From: an uncultured Clostridium sp.
GTDB taxonomy: Bacteria > Bacillota > Clostridia > Clostridiales > Clostridiaceae
DNA: 64,000 nt
Direction: 5' to 3'
Assembly: GCA_903789665.1 (NCBI GenBank)
Contig: CAIFEX010000012.1
Coordinates: 1 to 64,000 of the forward strand
Positions 40,638 through 49,963 of this stretch are shown piece after piece (the first letter of the stretch is position 1; every line of letters starts with the position of its first letter). The position numbers and the translations under genes are program-made. The notes beneath the pieces were generated by a model. It was not told the DNA's origin and made no database searches. It saw only the letters and a list, made by a program, of their open reading frames with translations.

Positions 40638-41813
40638 ATGGTTGAAAATAATAAGTATAATGCTGGGACAGCTGAGCCAATATCTGTAAATGTTGTAGAT
40701 CCTTCTGCAAAAAAAATATGGTATGCTGAATTGTGTCATGATTTAGGTGGTTTCTTTTTAAAGAAATCGTCCAAACAGGTAAAAAATTCAGAATTATTTT
40801 TAAGTCCTGGCTGGATTGACTTACATGCTCATGTTTATCACGGTGTAGGAGCGATATCTATAACTCCCGATTCCATTGGATTTGATACGGGTGTTCATTT
40901 CATAGCTGATGCTGGAAGTGCAGGTGAGGCCACTATTACTGGTTTGAGAAAGTATGTTGCTCCTACTTTTAATACTCCTATAAAAGCTTGGCTGAATATA
41001 TGTTCCACTGGTTTGGCACAGATACCTGAAGCTGCGGATATTGCTGTAATGGATGTAGCAAAAACGGTTAGAGCTGCTAATGCTAACCGACCTTTTGTCT
41101 GTGGTATCAAAATTAGAGCTGAAAAAACAACCGTTGGTGCAATGGGTATACAGCCGGTAAAACTTGCAGCTAAAGCTGCACGAGAAGCTGGAATGTGCCT
41201 TATGGTCCATATTGGACTTCCAATGCCGTGTATTGAGGATATATTGGATATTTTGGCTCCAGGTGATGTAGTATCACATATTTATCATGGAAAATTAAAT
41301 TCACCCTGGACTTCTGAAGGTAAACCAATTCCTGCTATGGAAAGAGCTTTGAAACGTGGTGTTCTTATGGATGTGGCCCATGGGATAGGCAGCTTTAGTT
41401 TTGAAGTTGCAAAGAAGGCAATAGCGGCCGGATATCCTCCATTTACTATCAGCTCTGATGCCCACGTTTTAGGCATAAACGGTCCTGTTTATGATCTTCC
41501 GACCACAATGACTAAATTATGTGCTGCGGGTATGGATCTTATAGATGTGATAAAAGCGGTGACAACATCACCTGCTAGTATATTACAGTTAGATGACTGG
41601 TGCAATTTGAAGGGAAAATTGCATAATGCAACATTGTTTAAGCTTAGTACATCTGCTCCTGCATCCAGAAAATTTATTGATTGTGTTGGCAAAGAAATTT
41701 TCTCTGAGAAATACATTATTCCTGCAGCTATAATTACGAAGAAGGGAATTAAATGGTTGGATTATCCTCCTGAAAATATAAAAGTAAACGTTGATCCTGC
41801 GGTACACATATAA
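40638..41813 (+). CDS. Amidohydrolase/deacetylase family metallohydrolase
   Basis: 391-aa dihydroorotase-like protein of the EF_0837-type amidohydrolase/deacetylase family. Metal ligand motifs: DLHAHVYHG (HxH), GIKIRAEKTTVG (candidate carbamylated lysine), MVHIGLP, VSHIYHGK and ISSDAHV. It should hydrolyse an amide, N-acyl or cyclic amide bond. Being last in the Grd-like operon, it may release the amine or amino acid that the reductase then cleaves; that is inference. AAAGGAGGT precedes the ATG by 8 bases. Confidence 0.88.
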   Translation: MVENNKYNAGTAEPISVNVVDPSAKKIWYAELCHDLGGFFLKKSSKQVKNSELFLSPGWIDLHAHVYHGVGAISITPDSIGFDTGVHFIADAGSAGEATITGLRKYVAPTFNTPIKAWLNICSTGLAQIPEAADIAVMDVAKTVRAANANRPFVCGIKIRAEKTTVGAMGIQPVKLAAKAAREAGMCLMVHIGLPMPCIEDILDILAPGDVVSHIYHGKLNSPWTSEGKPIPAMERALKRGVLMDVAHGIGSFSFEVAKKAIAAGYPPFTISSDAHVLGINGPVYDLPTTMTKLCAAGMDLIDVIKAVTTSPASILQLDDWCNLKGKLHNATLFKLSTSAPASRKFIDCVGKEIFSEKYIIPAAIITKKGIKWLDYPPENIKVNVDPAVHI

Positions 41814-41839
41814 GATTGAATATTGAAAGTTAAAAAAGC

Positions 41840-41877
41840 CTGCTGCATAATTAATTGTATGCAGCAGACCTTATTTT
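41840..41877. terminator. Bidirectional terminator between the deacetylase and htrA
   Basis: CTGCTGCATA (41840-41849) pairs with TATGCAGCAG (41858-41867). A-rich sequence on the left and T-rich sequence on the right provide U runs in both directions, between convergent genes. Confidence 0.85.
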
Positions 41878-43095
41878 TTATTCTGTTAAAGTTAACTGAA
41901 GTGTTTTAGTGTTTCCATTTCTGTAGACTACAATTGCAACTGTATCACCGGAATTATGTGTCGATTTTATCTGATTTATTTCTTCTACGGTTTTTATGGA
42001 TTTACCGTCAAATTTTTGTATTATGTCTCCTTCCTTTAATCCGGATTTTTCAGCTGGACTGGACGGTTCAACTTGCTTTACATAAACTCCCTGAGGTATG
42101 TTATATTGTTTTGACAAGCTGGAATCAATGTCTATGCAGGCAATTCCAATCTTTAATATAGGTTTTAAAAGACCATTCAGTTTGGAAGCAACAGTATTTA
42201 TTGGAATGGCAAATCCTATGCCTTCAACTCCGTTTCCACCTACTTTGGCTGAATTTATTCCTATTACCTGTCCTAGTGAGTTTACAAGGGCACCTCCACT
42301 ATTGCCCGGATTTATGGCTGCATCCGTCTGTAAAAAGTTCTGGGTGGTATTTCCCACTGTAACTTCCCTTTTCGTAGCACTTATAATGCCGCTTGTAACA
42401 GAACCCAAGAGTTCCTTGCCTAGAGGGTTGCCTATGGCTACTACCGAATCGCCAACCTGGACGTTGTCAGAATTTCCAAGTTCCGCTACTGCCGGCATCT
42501 GAGTTTTAGAGGTCACCTTTATTACAGCCAGATCTTGGTTCTGATCATAATTTACAACTTTGGCCGGAACGGTTTTTTTATTGCTCAATATCACGCTTAT
42601 GCTTTGGGCACCTTGTATTACATGGTAGTTTGTAAGTATATATCCGTCAGAATTTATTATTATACCTGAACCCATTCCATCATCTTCACTGCTTTGATCG
42701 TCTGAAAAACCAAATATATCCGAGTATTCTGATATTGACTTGGTGGAAACTCCAACTACGGCCGGACTTACTTTTTTAGCTATTTGAGCTATGGTGAGGC
42801 CGTTTTTGTTTGAAGTGGATACAGGAGAAGCTTGTGTCTGCGGAGTCCTTGTTCCTGTTGAATTCATGCTTTCATAAAGTGGTGTGTTTTTGAAAAAGTC
42901 TGTATTTGGAACCACGTATAAAAAAGCTGCGATAGATAAAAAACCACCTATTAAACTGGATATCACTATTACTGCTATATAGGAGAAAAATTTTTTACCT
43001 TTTGGATGTGTGTGTTTTTGGGAAAGCTTGTTTTTAAAACGTGATAATATGCTCATCTTTGTGGTGTTCTGATTTTTATTGTAATTATCATCCAT
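41878..43095 (-). CDS. HtrA/DegP-type serine protease with PDZ domain
   Basis: 405-aa membrane-anchored trypsin-like protease for envelope protein quality control. Cytoplasmic basic N-terminus, one membrane segment (about 40-62), low-complexity Thr/Ser linker, protease domain with the triad His (TNYHVIQGA), Asp (NQDLAVIKV) and Ser (INPGNSGGAL), and a C-terminal PDZ domain (PSSPAEKSGLKEGDIIQKFD). GAGGAGGA precedes the ATG. Transcribed away from the TetR gene. Confidence 0.95.
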   Translation of the reverse strand: MDDNYNKNQNTTKMSILSRFKNKLSQKHTHPKGKKFFSYIAVIVISSLIGGFLSIAAFLYVVPNTDFFKNTPLYESMNSTGTRTPQTQASPVSTSNKNGLTIAQIAKKVSPAVVGVSTKSISEYSDIFGFSDDQSSEDDGMGSGIIINSDGYILTNYHVIQGAQSISVILSNKKTVPAKVVNYDQNQDLAVIKVTSKTQMPAVAELGNSDNVQVGDSVVAIGNPLGKELLGSVTSGIISATKREVTVGNTTQNFLQTDAAINPGNSGGALVNSLGQVIGINSAKVGGNGVEGIGFAIPINTVASKLNGLLKPILKIGIACIDIDSSLSKQYNIPQGVYVKQVEPSSPAEKSGLKEGDIIQKFDGKSIKTVEEINQIKSTHNSGDTVAIVVYRNGNTKTLQLTLTE

Positions 43096-43228
43096 ATGAA
43101 AATCCTCCTCTATAAATTATTAGACTATATTATGATTATATAATAAATTTTTTTTGTTACAGTTATATGTCAAAACTGTAAACTAGTTATGACAATTCAG
43201 TTTATGTGTGAATACTTCTTACACTTCA

Positions 43229-43257
43229 TTGACAAAACAATAAAAGACTGCTATCAT
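43229..43257 (+). promoter_or_regulatory. Promoter of the tetR-glycosyltransferase operon
   Basis: TTGACA (43229-43234), 17 bases, TATCAT (43252-43257). Confidence 0.75.
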
Positions 43258-43260
43258 ATT

Positions 43261-43283
43261 TATAAACCGACCGACGGTTTATA
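43261..43283 (+). promoter_or_regulatory. TetR-type operator
   Basis: Perfect 9-bp inverted repeat TATAAACCG, 5-base centre ACCGA, CGGTTTATA, overlapping the predicted transcription start. Probably bound by the downstream TetR protein. Confidence 0.75.
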
Positions 43284-43304
43284 ATAAATGTGAGGTGAAT
43301 TATT

Positions 43305-43943
43305 TTGAAGCAGGAGAAAAGAGTTCTTTTAACTAAAAGTAAAATATTAAATGCAGCTATAAAACTATTTTCAGAAAAAGGATATAACGAAACGACTATG
43401 CAGGATATAATGCTGTTAAGTGGGCTGTCAAAAGGAGCTATATATCATTATTTTAAAAGCAAACAAGAGATTTTGGATTATCACATAAATTCTCAAAAAA
43501 AATTAGTTACAAACCAATTGAAAGATTTGGCTGAAAATCCTACTTTGACAGCTAAACAGAAAATCGAAAATATTATAGACCAACTTTTTTCAAATGAATC
43601 ACTGATTGAATTGACTGGCAATAAATGGGCTGAGAAAGTTCCTTTTGCATTACTGGACACTCTGAGAAATTCATTAAACGTATTATCTGGTTATATTGAG
43701 GAGATTCTTGAACAAGGTAATATCGACGGGGAATTTGCCTGTATTTATCCAAAGGAAGTATCTCAAATACTTATTGTTTTAATTGATATATGGCTTGACC
43801 CTGTTATTGTTAATTCCAGTTATGAAGAAATGTGTAATAAAGTGGATTTTATTATTCTGTTCTTAAGAAAATTAGAGATTCCCATTATTAGTGATGAAAG
43901 CGGGCAGAAAATTAAGGAAAGGTTAAAGTGCTACTATGTCTAA
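43305..43943 (+). CDS. TetR/AcrR-family regulator
   Basis: 212-aa repressor. The N-terminal HTH is KILNAAIKLFSEKGYNETTM with GLSKGAIYHYFKSKQEILD. The ligand-binding C-terminal domain is divergent. TTG start at 43305 after GAGGTGA, 21 bases past the operator, so it is autoregulated. Overlaps the glycosyltransferase gene by 8 bases; ligand unknown. Confidence 0.92.
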   Translation: MKQEKRVLLTKSKILNAAIKLFSEKGYNETTMQDIMLLSGLSKGAIYHYFKSKQEILDYHINSQKKLVTNQLKDLAENPTLTAKQKIENIIDQLFSNESLIELTGNKWAEKVPFALLDTLRNSLNVLSGYIEEILEQGNIDGEFACIYPKEVSQILIVLIDIWLDPVIVNSSYEEMCNKVDFIILFLRKLEIPIISDESGQKIKERLKCYYV

Positions 43944-45096
43944 AAAAGCAAAAATACTCATGGTAAATCTCCCATTTTCAGGTCATACGAATCCTACATT
44001 GGAATTAGCAGAAATATTTGTGTCATTGGGACATAAAGTTTCTTATATACATTCTCCAGATTGGAAAGACAAGGTCGAAAAGACAGGTGCAAATTTTATA
44101 GCATATGATGATTATCCTGTAACTTTATCGAACTTTCAAAAGGAAATAAAAAGTTGGGGTGCTGCGTACCGAACGGTGCAGCGAATTGGAAAAGAATATG
44201 ATTGCTTAATATATGAGATGTTGTTTTTGCCAGGAAAATCATTAGCTGATCAATTAGGAATTCCTTCTTTCCGTTTGTTTTCAACATTTTCTCTCAATGA
44301 AAAAGTTCTAAGTGATTTCGGAATGACTGGCGGTTGGTATATGACGTGTATATTTCGCTTCCCTCATCTTTGCAAAATGATATCTAAAATTTTGAAAAGA
44401 AAGTTTAATTTGCGATATGCAAGCATAGCACAGGAAATTGTAGAGAATGCACCTAAGCTAAATTTTACTTATACGGTTAAAGATTTTCAAATTTACTCTA
44501 ACGAGTTTGAAGATAATCATTATAAATATGTGGGACCATCGTTAGGCGGAAGAAAAGAAGGTGATTTTGATTTCACTAAAATGAAAGGACCCATTATATA
44601 TATTTCTCTTGGAACATTACTAAATACATCGGCTAAATTTTTTAAGAAATGTATTGAGGCTTTTCGAGACCAGCCTTTTTCTGTAATTATGTCTATTGGA
44701 AATACTGTGAAGATTGAGCAGCTTGGTGAAATACCAGATAATTTCTTTGTTTATTCATTTGTTCCGCAATTAAAGGTATTACAAAAAGCTTCTCTTTTTA
44801 TTACTCACGGAGGAATGAATAGTGTAAATGAAGCATTGTTTTATGGCGTACCAATGCTGGTAATACCTGTAGGAAACGACCAACCCATGGTCGCTCGGCA
44901 AATCAAAAACTTGAATTTGGGTAAATATATAGAGCATGAGAATGTGAATCCAGCTTTATTATTAGAAACATCAATGGAGATATTAAGAAATAAAACTTTT
45001 AAAGATAGATTAAAAAACTTTCAGACAAAGTCACAATCCGCAGGAGGAAATACAGAAATTGCTCGACAAATATTGGCGGAGCTAAACAAATATTAA
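43936..45096 (+). CDS. MGT-like UDP-sugar glycosyltransferase (GT1)
   Basis: 386-aa GT-B glycosyltransferase of the macrolide-glycosyltransferase/UGT group. The acceptor-side N-terminus is MVNLPFSGHTNPTLELAE. The donor-binding signature at about 280-330 contains ITHGGMNSVNEALFYGVPML and DQPMVARQI. Relatives inactivate antibiotics or glycosylate small lipophilic molecules or lipids. Coupled to a TetR gene, it looks like an inducible detoxification or tailoring cassette. More CGN arginine codons than the housekeeping neighbours suggest acquisition. Confidence 0.9.
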   Translation: MSKKAKILMVNLPFSGHTNPTLELAEIFVSLGHKVSYIHSPDWKDKVEKTGANFIAYDDYPVTLSNFQKEIKSWGAAYRTVQRIGKEYDCLIYEMLFLPGKSLADQLGIPSFRLFSTFSLNEKVLSDFGMTGGWYMTCIFRFPHLCKMISKILKRKFNLRYASIAQEIVENAPKLNFTYTVKDFQIYSNEFEDNHYKYVGPSLGGRKEGDFDFTKMKGPIIYISLGTLLNTSAKFFKKCIEAFRDQPFSVIMSIGNTVKIEQLGEIPDNFFVYSFVPQLKVLQKASLFITHGGMNSVNEALFYGVPMLVIPVGNDQPMVARQIKNLNLGKYIEHENVNPALLLETSMEILRNKTFKDRLKNFQTKSQSAGGNTEIARQILAELNKY

Positions 45097-45202
45097 AGAG
45101 TCAGAATCATAAGTTGACAACAAAATGTAAAAAAAATATTGCTATAATTGTTAAGTTATTATATAATTAGTTTTCGTACAATTAATTGGGAGGAAATTTT
45201 AT

Positions 45203-46561
45203 TTGGAACGTTCAACTAAATTAAGGAATGAAAAAGTAAGTAAATTATTGCTGGAATTTTCAATACCTGCTATAATCGGCATGTTGGTTAATTCCATGTA
45301 TATTGTAATAGATAGAATATTTATAGGAAGAGTTGTAGGTGCAATGGCCATATCTGGAGTGAGCTTGACTTTCCCAATCGGGATACTGATAATGGCATTT
45401 AGTATGCTTATAGGAATCGGTGCTGCTGCAAGTATTTCCATAAGACTTGGGCAAGACAAAAAAGATGAAGCGGAACATATATTGGGCAATGCATTTGTGC
45501 TTCTTATTGTAATGTCGATGGTAGTTACCATACTGGGACTTATGTTTGTGGAACCCATGCTCATAGCTTTTGGGGCGAGCAAAAACACACTTATCTATGC
45601 TAAGGAATTTATAAGTATAATAATTGCAGGTTCAGTATTTCAAACAATGGGCTTTGGACTCAACAACATAATACGTTCTGAGGGAAACCCCAAAAAGGCC
45701 ATGTTTACAATGCTTGTAGGTGCCATAACGAATATAGTTCTGGATTATATATTTATATGTCTGCTCCATTTTGCCATAAAAGGTGCAGCTGCAGCTACTG
45801 TAATTTCTCAGGCCGTAAGTATGATATGGGTACTTTACTATTTTCTGGGTGGGGACAGCCTTCTCAAGATAAAAAGGGAAAATCTGATCTTAAAAATAAG
45901 AATAATAAAACAGATATTCTCCATAGGAATGTCACCTTTTGCCATGCAGCTGGCGTCAAGCCTTGTAAATGTAATTCTGAACAGAAGCTTGTTTATATAT
46001 GGAGGTGATTTGGCAATAGGAGCTATGGGAATAATAAATAGTATAACAACTATAATATTTATGCCCATATTTGGAATCAACCAGGGTTCACAGCCAGTTA
46101 TCGGTTTCAATTACGGGGCTAAGCTGTATGACCGTGTCAAAAATGCACTTAAGCTGGCAATTATAGCGGCGACGGTTATATCCACATTGGGGGCACTGTG
46201 TGCCTACATTTTTCCCTATGTATTGGTGGGCCTGTTTAATAAAAATGATGTGAACCTCACAAATATAACAGTAAACGGCATTAAAATATTTATGGCAATG
46301 TTTCCCATACTGGGTTTTCAAATAGTAAGTTCAAATTTTTTCCAGGCCATAGCAAGGGCTAAAATATCCATATTTTTATCACTTTCCAGGCAGGTAATAG
46401 TTCTTATTCCAATGCTCCTTATGCTTCCCAGAATATTTGGCCTCAATGGAGTGTGGCTTGCAGCTCCTGTTTCCGATGGAATATCTTCTGTTCTTACAGC
46501 CATATTTTTATTTCTTGAAATTAAAAAATTGAAAACACCCGGTATGTCAAATTTAATGTAA
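45203..46561 (+). CDS. MATE-family efflux transporter
   Basis: 452-aa, about 12 membrane segments in two homologous halves (LLLEFSIPAIIGMLVNSMYI opens the first, FSIGMSPFAMQLASSLVNVI the second). MATE proteins export drugs or metabolites using Na+ or H+ gradients. TTG start at 45203 after GGGAGGAAA. Same strand as the TetR-glycosyltransferase pair, but separated by about 105 bases. Substrate unknown. Confidence 0.92.
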   Translation: MERSTKLRNEKVSKLLLEFSIPAIIGMLVNSMYIVIDRIFIGRVVGAMAISGVSLTFPIGILIMAFSMLIGIGAAASISIRLGQDKKDEAEHILGNAFVLLIVMSMVVTILGLMFVEPMLIAFGASKNTLIYAKEFISIIIAGSVFQTMGFGLNNIIRSEGNPKKAMFTMLVGAITNIVLDYIFICLLHFAIKGAAAATVISQAVSMIWVLYYFLGGDSLLKIKRENLILKIRIIKQIFSIGMSPFAMQLASSLVNVILNRSLFIYGGDLAIGAMGIINSITTIIFMPIFGINQGSQPVIGFNYGAKLYDRVKNALKLAIIAATVISTLGALCAYIFPYVLVGLFNKNDVNLTNITVNGIKIFMAMFPILGFQIVSSNFFQAIARAKISIFLSLSRQVIVLIPMLLMLPRIFGLNGVWLAAPVSDGISSVLTAIFLFLEIKKLKTPGMSNLM

Positions 46562-46575
46562 ATAAGGTGATTTTT

Positions 46576-47727
46576 ATGATATATGTGATTGGCATATTAT
46601 GCATGCTTGTATTTGCTGCAGTGAATTTATATATTGGAATAACTATTTTTGAAACTTTTAGATATTTTATGCCATCTGTGAATTCATATATCTATTGGAC
46701 TATATTTTTGCTTATTGTACTTTCATTTTTTATAGGAAAGCTTTCAAAAAAAATTCTACCTGAGTCTGCAAGTAAAATATTCTATACAATAGGCTGTTAT
46801 TGGATGGCTGCAATCTTTTATTTTATAATGGCCGTGGTGGTATTTCAAATTATCAATTTGCTTCATTACTTTTTTCCCTGCATTTATATTTATGACAGAG
46901 TTCGATGGAAGGCCATATTTTATACTATTTCAATGTCGGTTATCTCTATTGTTTTGATAGATGGTACCTATAATGCCAATTCAATAAAACTGTCCAAGTA
47001 CGATTTACAGGTTGAGAAGGATATGACGGGTGTTGAAAAATTGAATATAGTAATGGTGTCTGATATTCATGCAGGTAGAATAATAGGGAAAAACAGGCTG
47101 GTAAAACTGGTGAAAAATATAAATCTTGTAAAACCCGATCTGGTCATTTTGGCAGGTGATGTCATAGATGATGACGTTAATTTGAACGAGCTTGGAGATA
47201 TACTTGAACCTTTGAAAAATATAAATTCTGTCTATGGTGTATATGCAGTACTTGGAAATCATGAATATATAGGTGGAAATACAGATTACATGGTGCGGGA
47301 GTATAGAAAATTGAATATAAAATTGTTGGTAGATGAGCCTGAGGATGTGGACGGCAAATTTTATATAATAGGACGAAACGATACGGCCTGCAGGAATTTT
47401 ACAGGCAGGGAGAGAAAAGACATATTTCAGCTGGCAGAAGAATGTGACAGAACTAAATTGTTGATAACAGTAGATCATAAGCCGATAGATCTGAAAAATT
47501 GTAAAAATGCAGGAATAGATATTCAGTTTTCCGGGCATACCCACAGGGGCCAATTATATCCTTTGAATTTTATAACCAGAAAAATTTTTAAAATTGACTG
47601 GGGGCATTTAGAGGACTGTGGATTTAATATCATAGTTTCTTCAGGTTTTGGGACCTGGGGGCCACCGGTGAGGGTTCACAGCAGATCTGAGATCGTTCAA
47701 GTCGTTTTGAGGGGAGCTTCAGTTTAG
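46576..47727 (+). CDS. Membrane-anchored metallophosphoesterase
   Basis: 383-aa protein. About four or five N-terminal membrane segments (1 to about 145) precede a calcineurin-like domain with MVSDIHAGR, LAGDVIDDD, LGNHEY, TVDHKP and SGHTHRGQLYP. Family members include lipid A or UDP-sugar type hydrolases, but the substrate here is not evident. ATG at 46576 follows AAGGTGA. Tightly between the MATE and methyltransferase genes. Confidence 0.9.
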   Translation: MIYVIGILCMLVFAAVNLYIGITIFETFRYFMPSVNSYIYWTIFLLIVLSFFIGKLSKKILPESASKIFYTIGCYWMAAIFYFIMAVVVFQIINLLHYFFPCIYIYDRVRWKAIFYTISMSVISIVLIDGTYNANSIKLSKYDLQVEKDMTGVEKLNIVMVSDIHAGRIIGKNRLVKLVKNINLVKPDLVILAGDVIDDDVNLNELGDILEPLKNINSVYGVYAVLGNHEYIGGNTDYMVREYRKLNIKLLVDEPEDVDGKFYIIGRNDTACRNFTGRERKDIFQLAEECDRTKLLITVDHKPIDLKNCKNAGIDIQFSGHTHRGQLYPLNFITRKIFKIDWGHLEDCGFNIIVSSGFGTWGPPVRVHSRSEIVQVVLRGASV

Positions 47728-47757
47728 AGATTTTTGATAAAAAGGGGGCAGTTTTTA

Positions 47758-49455
47758 GTGGATGAAGGCCGGGAAACCCATGTATTGGGTGAAAAATACG
47801 AAAAATCTATGAATTCAGAGGAGAGGAAAAAAAAGGGCAGCTTCTATACTCCGTATCATATAGTGGATTACATAGTTAAAAATATTATGTATGATTTGGA
47901 TGTTAGAAAAAATCCTTTCATAAAGGTACTGGATCCTTCCTGCGGCAGTGGATATTTTTTAATAAGAGCGTATGAAATTCTAATAGAAAAATTCAGCAAA
48001 AACTTAAAATTTATAAGAGAAAATTTTAAAAATGAAAATTATAAAATCAAAGACAAGTATGGGATTAGATATGTAAAGGGCACGGAATATTGGCAGTATT
48101 CGAATTTGAGTTATCACGTACTGACAAAATGCATATATGGGGCCGATATAGATGAATTTGCCGTAAAACTGGCAAAAATAAATTTATGCAATAAAAGTGG
48201 AGCCGATATAGGACTTGAACACAATATCATATGCTGTAACAGTTTGATAAAATGGGAGAAGGGCGATGGCAAGAAACAATGCTGCGGCCTGAAGCCTGAA
48301 GAAATATCTGAATTCTGGGAGAGAAAATATGACTGCATACTTGGAAATCCACCATGGATATCTCTTAGCAGGAAATATAAAAAGAACATAGAGAATTATT
48401 TGGTGGATTACTATGTTGAAAATTACGGCGGCAATACCTATTTACCTAATTTATATGAATATTTTATAAAAAGATCTATGGAACTTTTAACACCTCACGG
48501 AAGGTTTGGATTTATAGTTCCGGACAGGTTGGCCAGTAATCTTTGCTACAGGGATTTTAGAAGGAGCCTGCTTGAAAATTATAGTATATTGAACTTGACT
48601 TTTGGAATAAAATTTCCAAGGGTGAATGCTGACTCTATGATAATTATAGTTGAAAACAACGCCAGGAAGCATAATAGAGTGAACATCGACATATGTGAAA
48701 AGAGGGTATATACTGTAAGCCAGCAGCAGTATCTAGGGAACCTGAATTTTGAATTTTCCCACTGCTGTAGTTCCAATAGCCTGTTTTTAAAGAAGCATAT
48801 TGAAGAATCCAGTAAAAAACTTTCCGACATATGCAGCACTTTCACCGGTTTTATAGGCTGCAGTGCTAAAATCACTTCAAATAGGGCAAGCTGCAGACAG
48901 ATAGAGGTACTGAAAGGTGAAAATGTAGGGAAATTTAAAATATCCGGCAACTTTTATTATGACTTTATTCCTGAAAATATAAAGGGCGGGACCAAGGATA
49001 TGAAAAAGCTTGCCAGAAAGAATAAAATAATTATCAGGAAAACCGGGAAAAACTTAATTGCCGCCCTGGACCCCAGGGGGTATATAATAGAACAGTCACT
49101 GTATGGAATAATATGCAAGAATAGAGATTTTACATCCCTCTATATTTTGGGAATATTGAATTCCACACTAATACAGTGGTATTATCTCAATTTTTTAATA
49201 ACAAATATCAATTCAACCCCTCAAATAAAAAAATACAGCCTGGATCAGATACCTGTACATGAGTGCGGTTTGCGGGAAAAATCAGAAGTGGAAAAATTAG
49301 TACATAAAATAATATGTGGAAATGGAGAAGAGAATTTGTCTGAGAAAAAATTGGACGAATTCGTGTTTGATCTATATAATATTGACTGTAAGCAGAGATC
49401 TTTCATAGTAAATGAGGTAAAGACGGCGAAAAAACGTGGGGGGAATGGTATGTGA
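47758..49455 (+). CDS. Orphan adenine-specific DNA methyltransferase (Eco57I/TaqI-like)
   Basis: 565-aa class I N6-adenine methyltransferase. SAM motif I DPSCGSGYFL, catalytic motif IV GNPPWIS, N-terminal SFYTPYHIVDYIV, and a TaqI-like C-terminal specificity region. No nuclease motif is seen and no restriction gene is adjacent, so it appears solitary. It could be epigenetic, or protective against an unlinked enzyme. GTG at 47758 follows AAAGGGGG. Confidence 0.88.
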   Translation: MDEGRETHVLGEKYEKSMNSEERKKKGSFYTPYHIVDYIVKNIMYDLDVRKNPFIKVLDPSCGSGYFLIRAYEILIEKFSKNLKFIRENFKNENYKIKDKYGIRYVKGTEYWQYSNLSYHVLTKCIYGADIDEFAVKLAKINLCNKSGADIGLEHNIICCNSLIKWEKGDGKKQCCGLKPEEISEFWERKYDCILGNPPWISLSRKYKKNIENYLVDYYVENYGGNTYLPNLYEYFIKRSMELLTPHGRFGFIVPDRLASNLCYRDFRRSLLENYSILNLTFGIKFPRVNADSMIIIVENNARKHNRVNIDICEKRVYTVSQQQYLGNLNFEFSHCCSSNSLFLKKHIEESSKKLSDICSTFTGFIGCSAKITSNRASCRQIEVLKGENVGKFKISGNFYYDFIPENIKGGTKDMKKLARKNKIIIRKTGKNLIAALDPRGYIIEQSLYGIICKNRDFTSLYILGILNSTLIQWYYLNFLITNINSTPQIKKYSLDQIPVHECGLREKSEVEKLVHKIICGNGEENLSEKKLDEFVFDLYNIDCKQRSFIVNEVKTAKKRGGNGM

Positions 49456-49658
49456 TAACTTTATTTTGCATTTTATTTATAATATTGATATTTTGTTTGC
49501 TTCTGTCCATAGTTGGAATCATAGTTTTTCCCATTATCGGATTTGTGATAGCCATAGTATTTTTTGCAGCTGTAGTTGGTATTGTATTTAAAATTGTATT
49601 TTCCATTCCTTTTTTAATTTTTGCTGTAATACTGCTGGCAGTTTATATGCTTAGATAG
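49452..49658 (+). CDS. Small two-segment hydrophobic membrane protein
   Basis: 68-aa product that is almost entirely hydrophobic, two membrane spans (ITLFCILFIILIFCLLLSIV and VIAVFFAAVVGI-type). GTG start overlapping the methyltransferase stop by 4 bases suggests translational coupling. Function unknown; no family recognised. Confidence 0.6.
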   Translation: MITLFCILFIILIFCLLLSIVGIIVFPIIGFVIAIVFFAAVVGIVFKIVFSIPFLIFAVILLAVYMLR

Positions 49659-49740
49659 AGACAATATGGTATAAATATTCGCCATGTAGTGAACTATAAA
49701 TAAGACAGGTTTTTTATGGTATTTATGTGTGGGAATGTTA

Positions 49741-49769
49741 TTGACTTATTATGTGTATGATGTTAATAT
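49741..49769 (+). promoter_or_regulatory. Promoter of the riboswitch-permease unit
   Basis: TTGACT (49741-49746), 17 bases, TAATAT (49764-49769), about 35 bases before the aptamer. Confidence 0.65.
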
Positions 49770-49802
49770 AATTACGTAAATTTAATAAATTCTTTAGAAG
49801 AA

Positions 49803-49873
49803 CATTCGTATAATCTTGATATAATACGGTTCAAGAGTTTCTACCAGGAGACCAAAACTCCTGACTATGAGTG
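49803..49873 (+). promoter_or_regulatory. Purine (guanine-class) riboswitch
   Basis: P1 CATTCGTA (49803-49810) pairs with TATGAGTG (49866-49873). The J1/2-P2 TATAATCTTGA, loop GAGTTTCTACCAGG and J3/1 GACTATG match the family. The specificity base is C (49865), which selects guanine or hypoxanthine. The expression platform is unclear; a weak TTCTAA/TTAGAA stem before a T run (49939-49946) is one option. Confidence 0.93.
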
Positions 49874-49963
49874 GATTCCAGGGAGAAAATATTTTTAAGT
49901 GTTTTCTAATTTGGATTATTCCATAATTCATGTTAGAAATTTTTTTATTTTGGAGGTATTTAC

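Noticed and set aside
45114..45148. TTGACA and TATAAT upstream of the MATE gene as a promoter
   Set aside because: Spacing is 23 bases, too long for sigma-A; no better pair chosen.
47005..47553. Minus-strand 182-aa open frame opposite the phosphoesterase
   Set aside because: Shadow of a conserved catalytic domain with no start signals.
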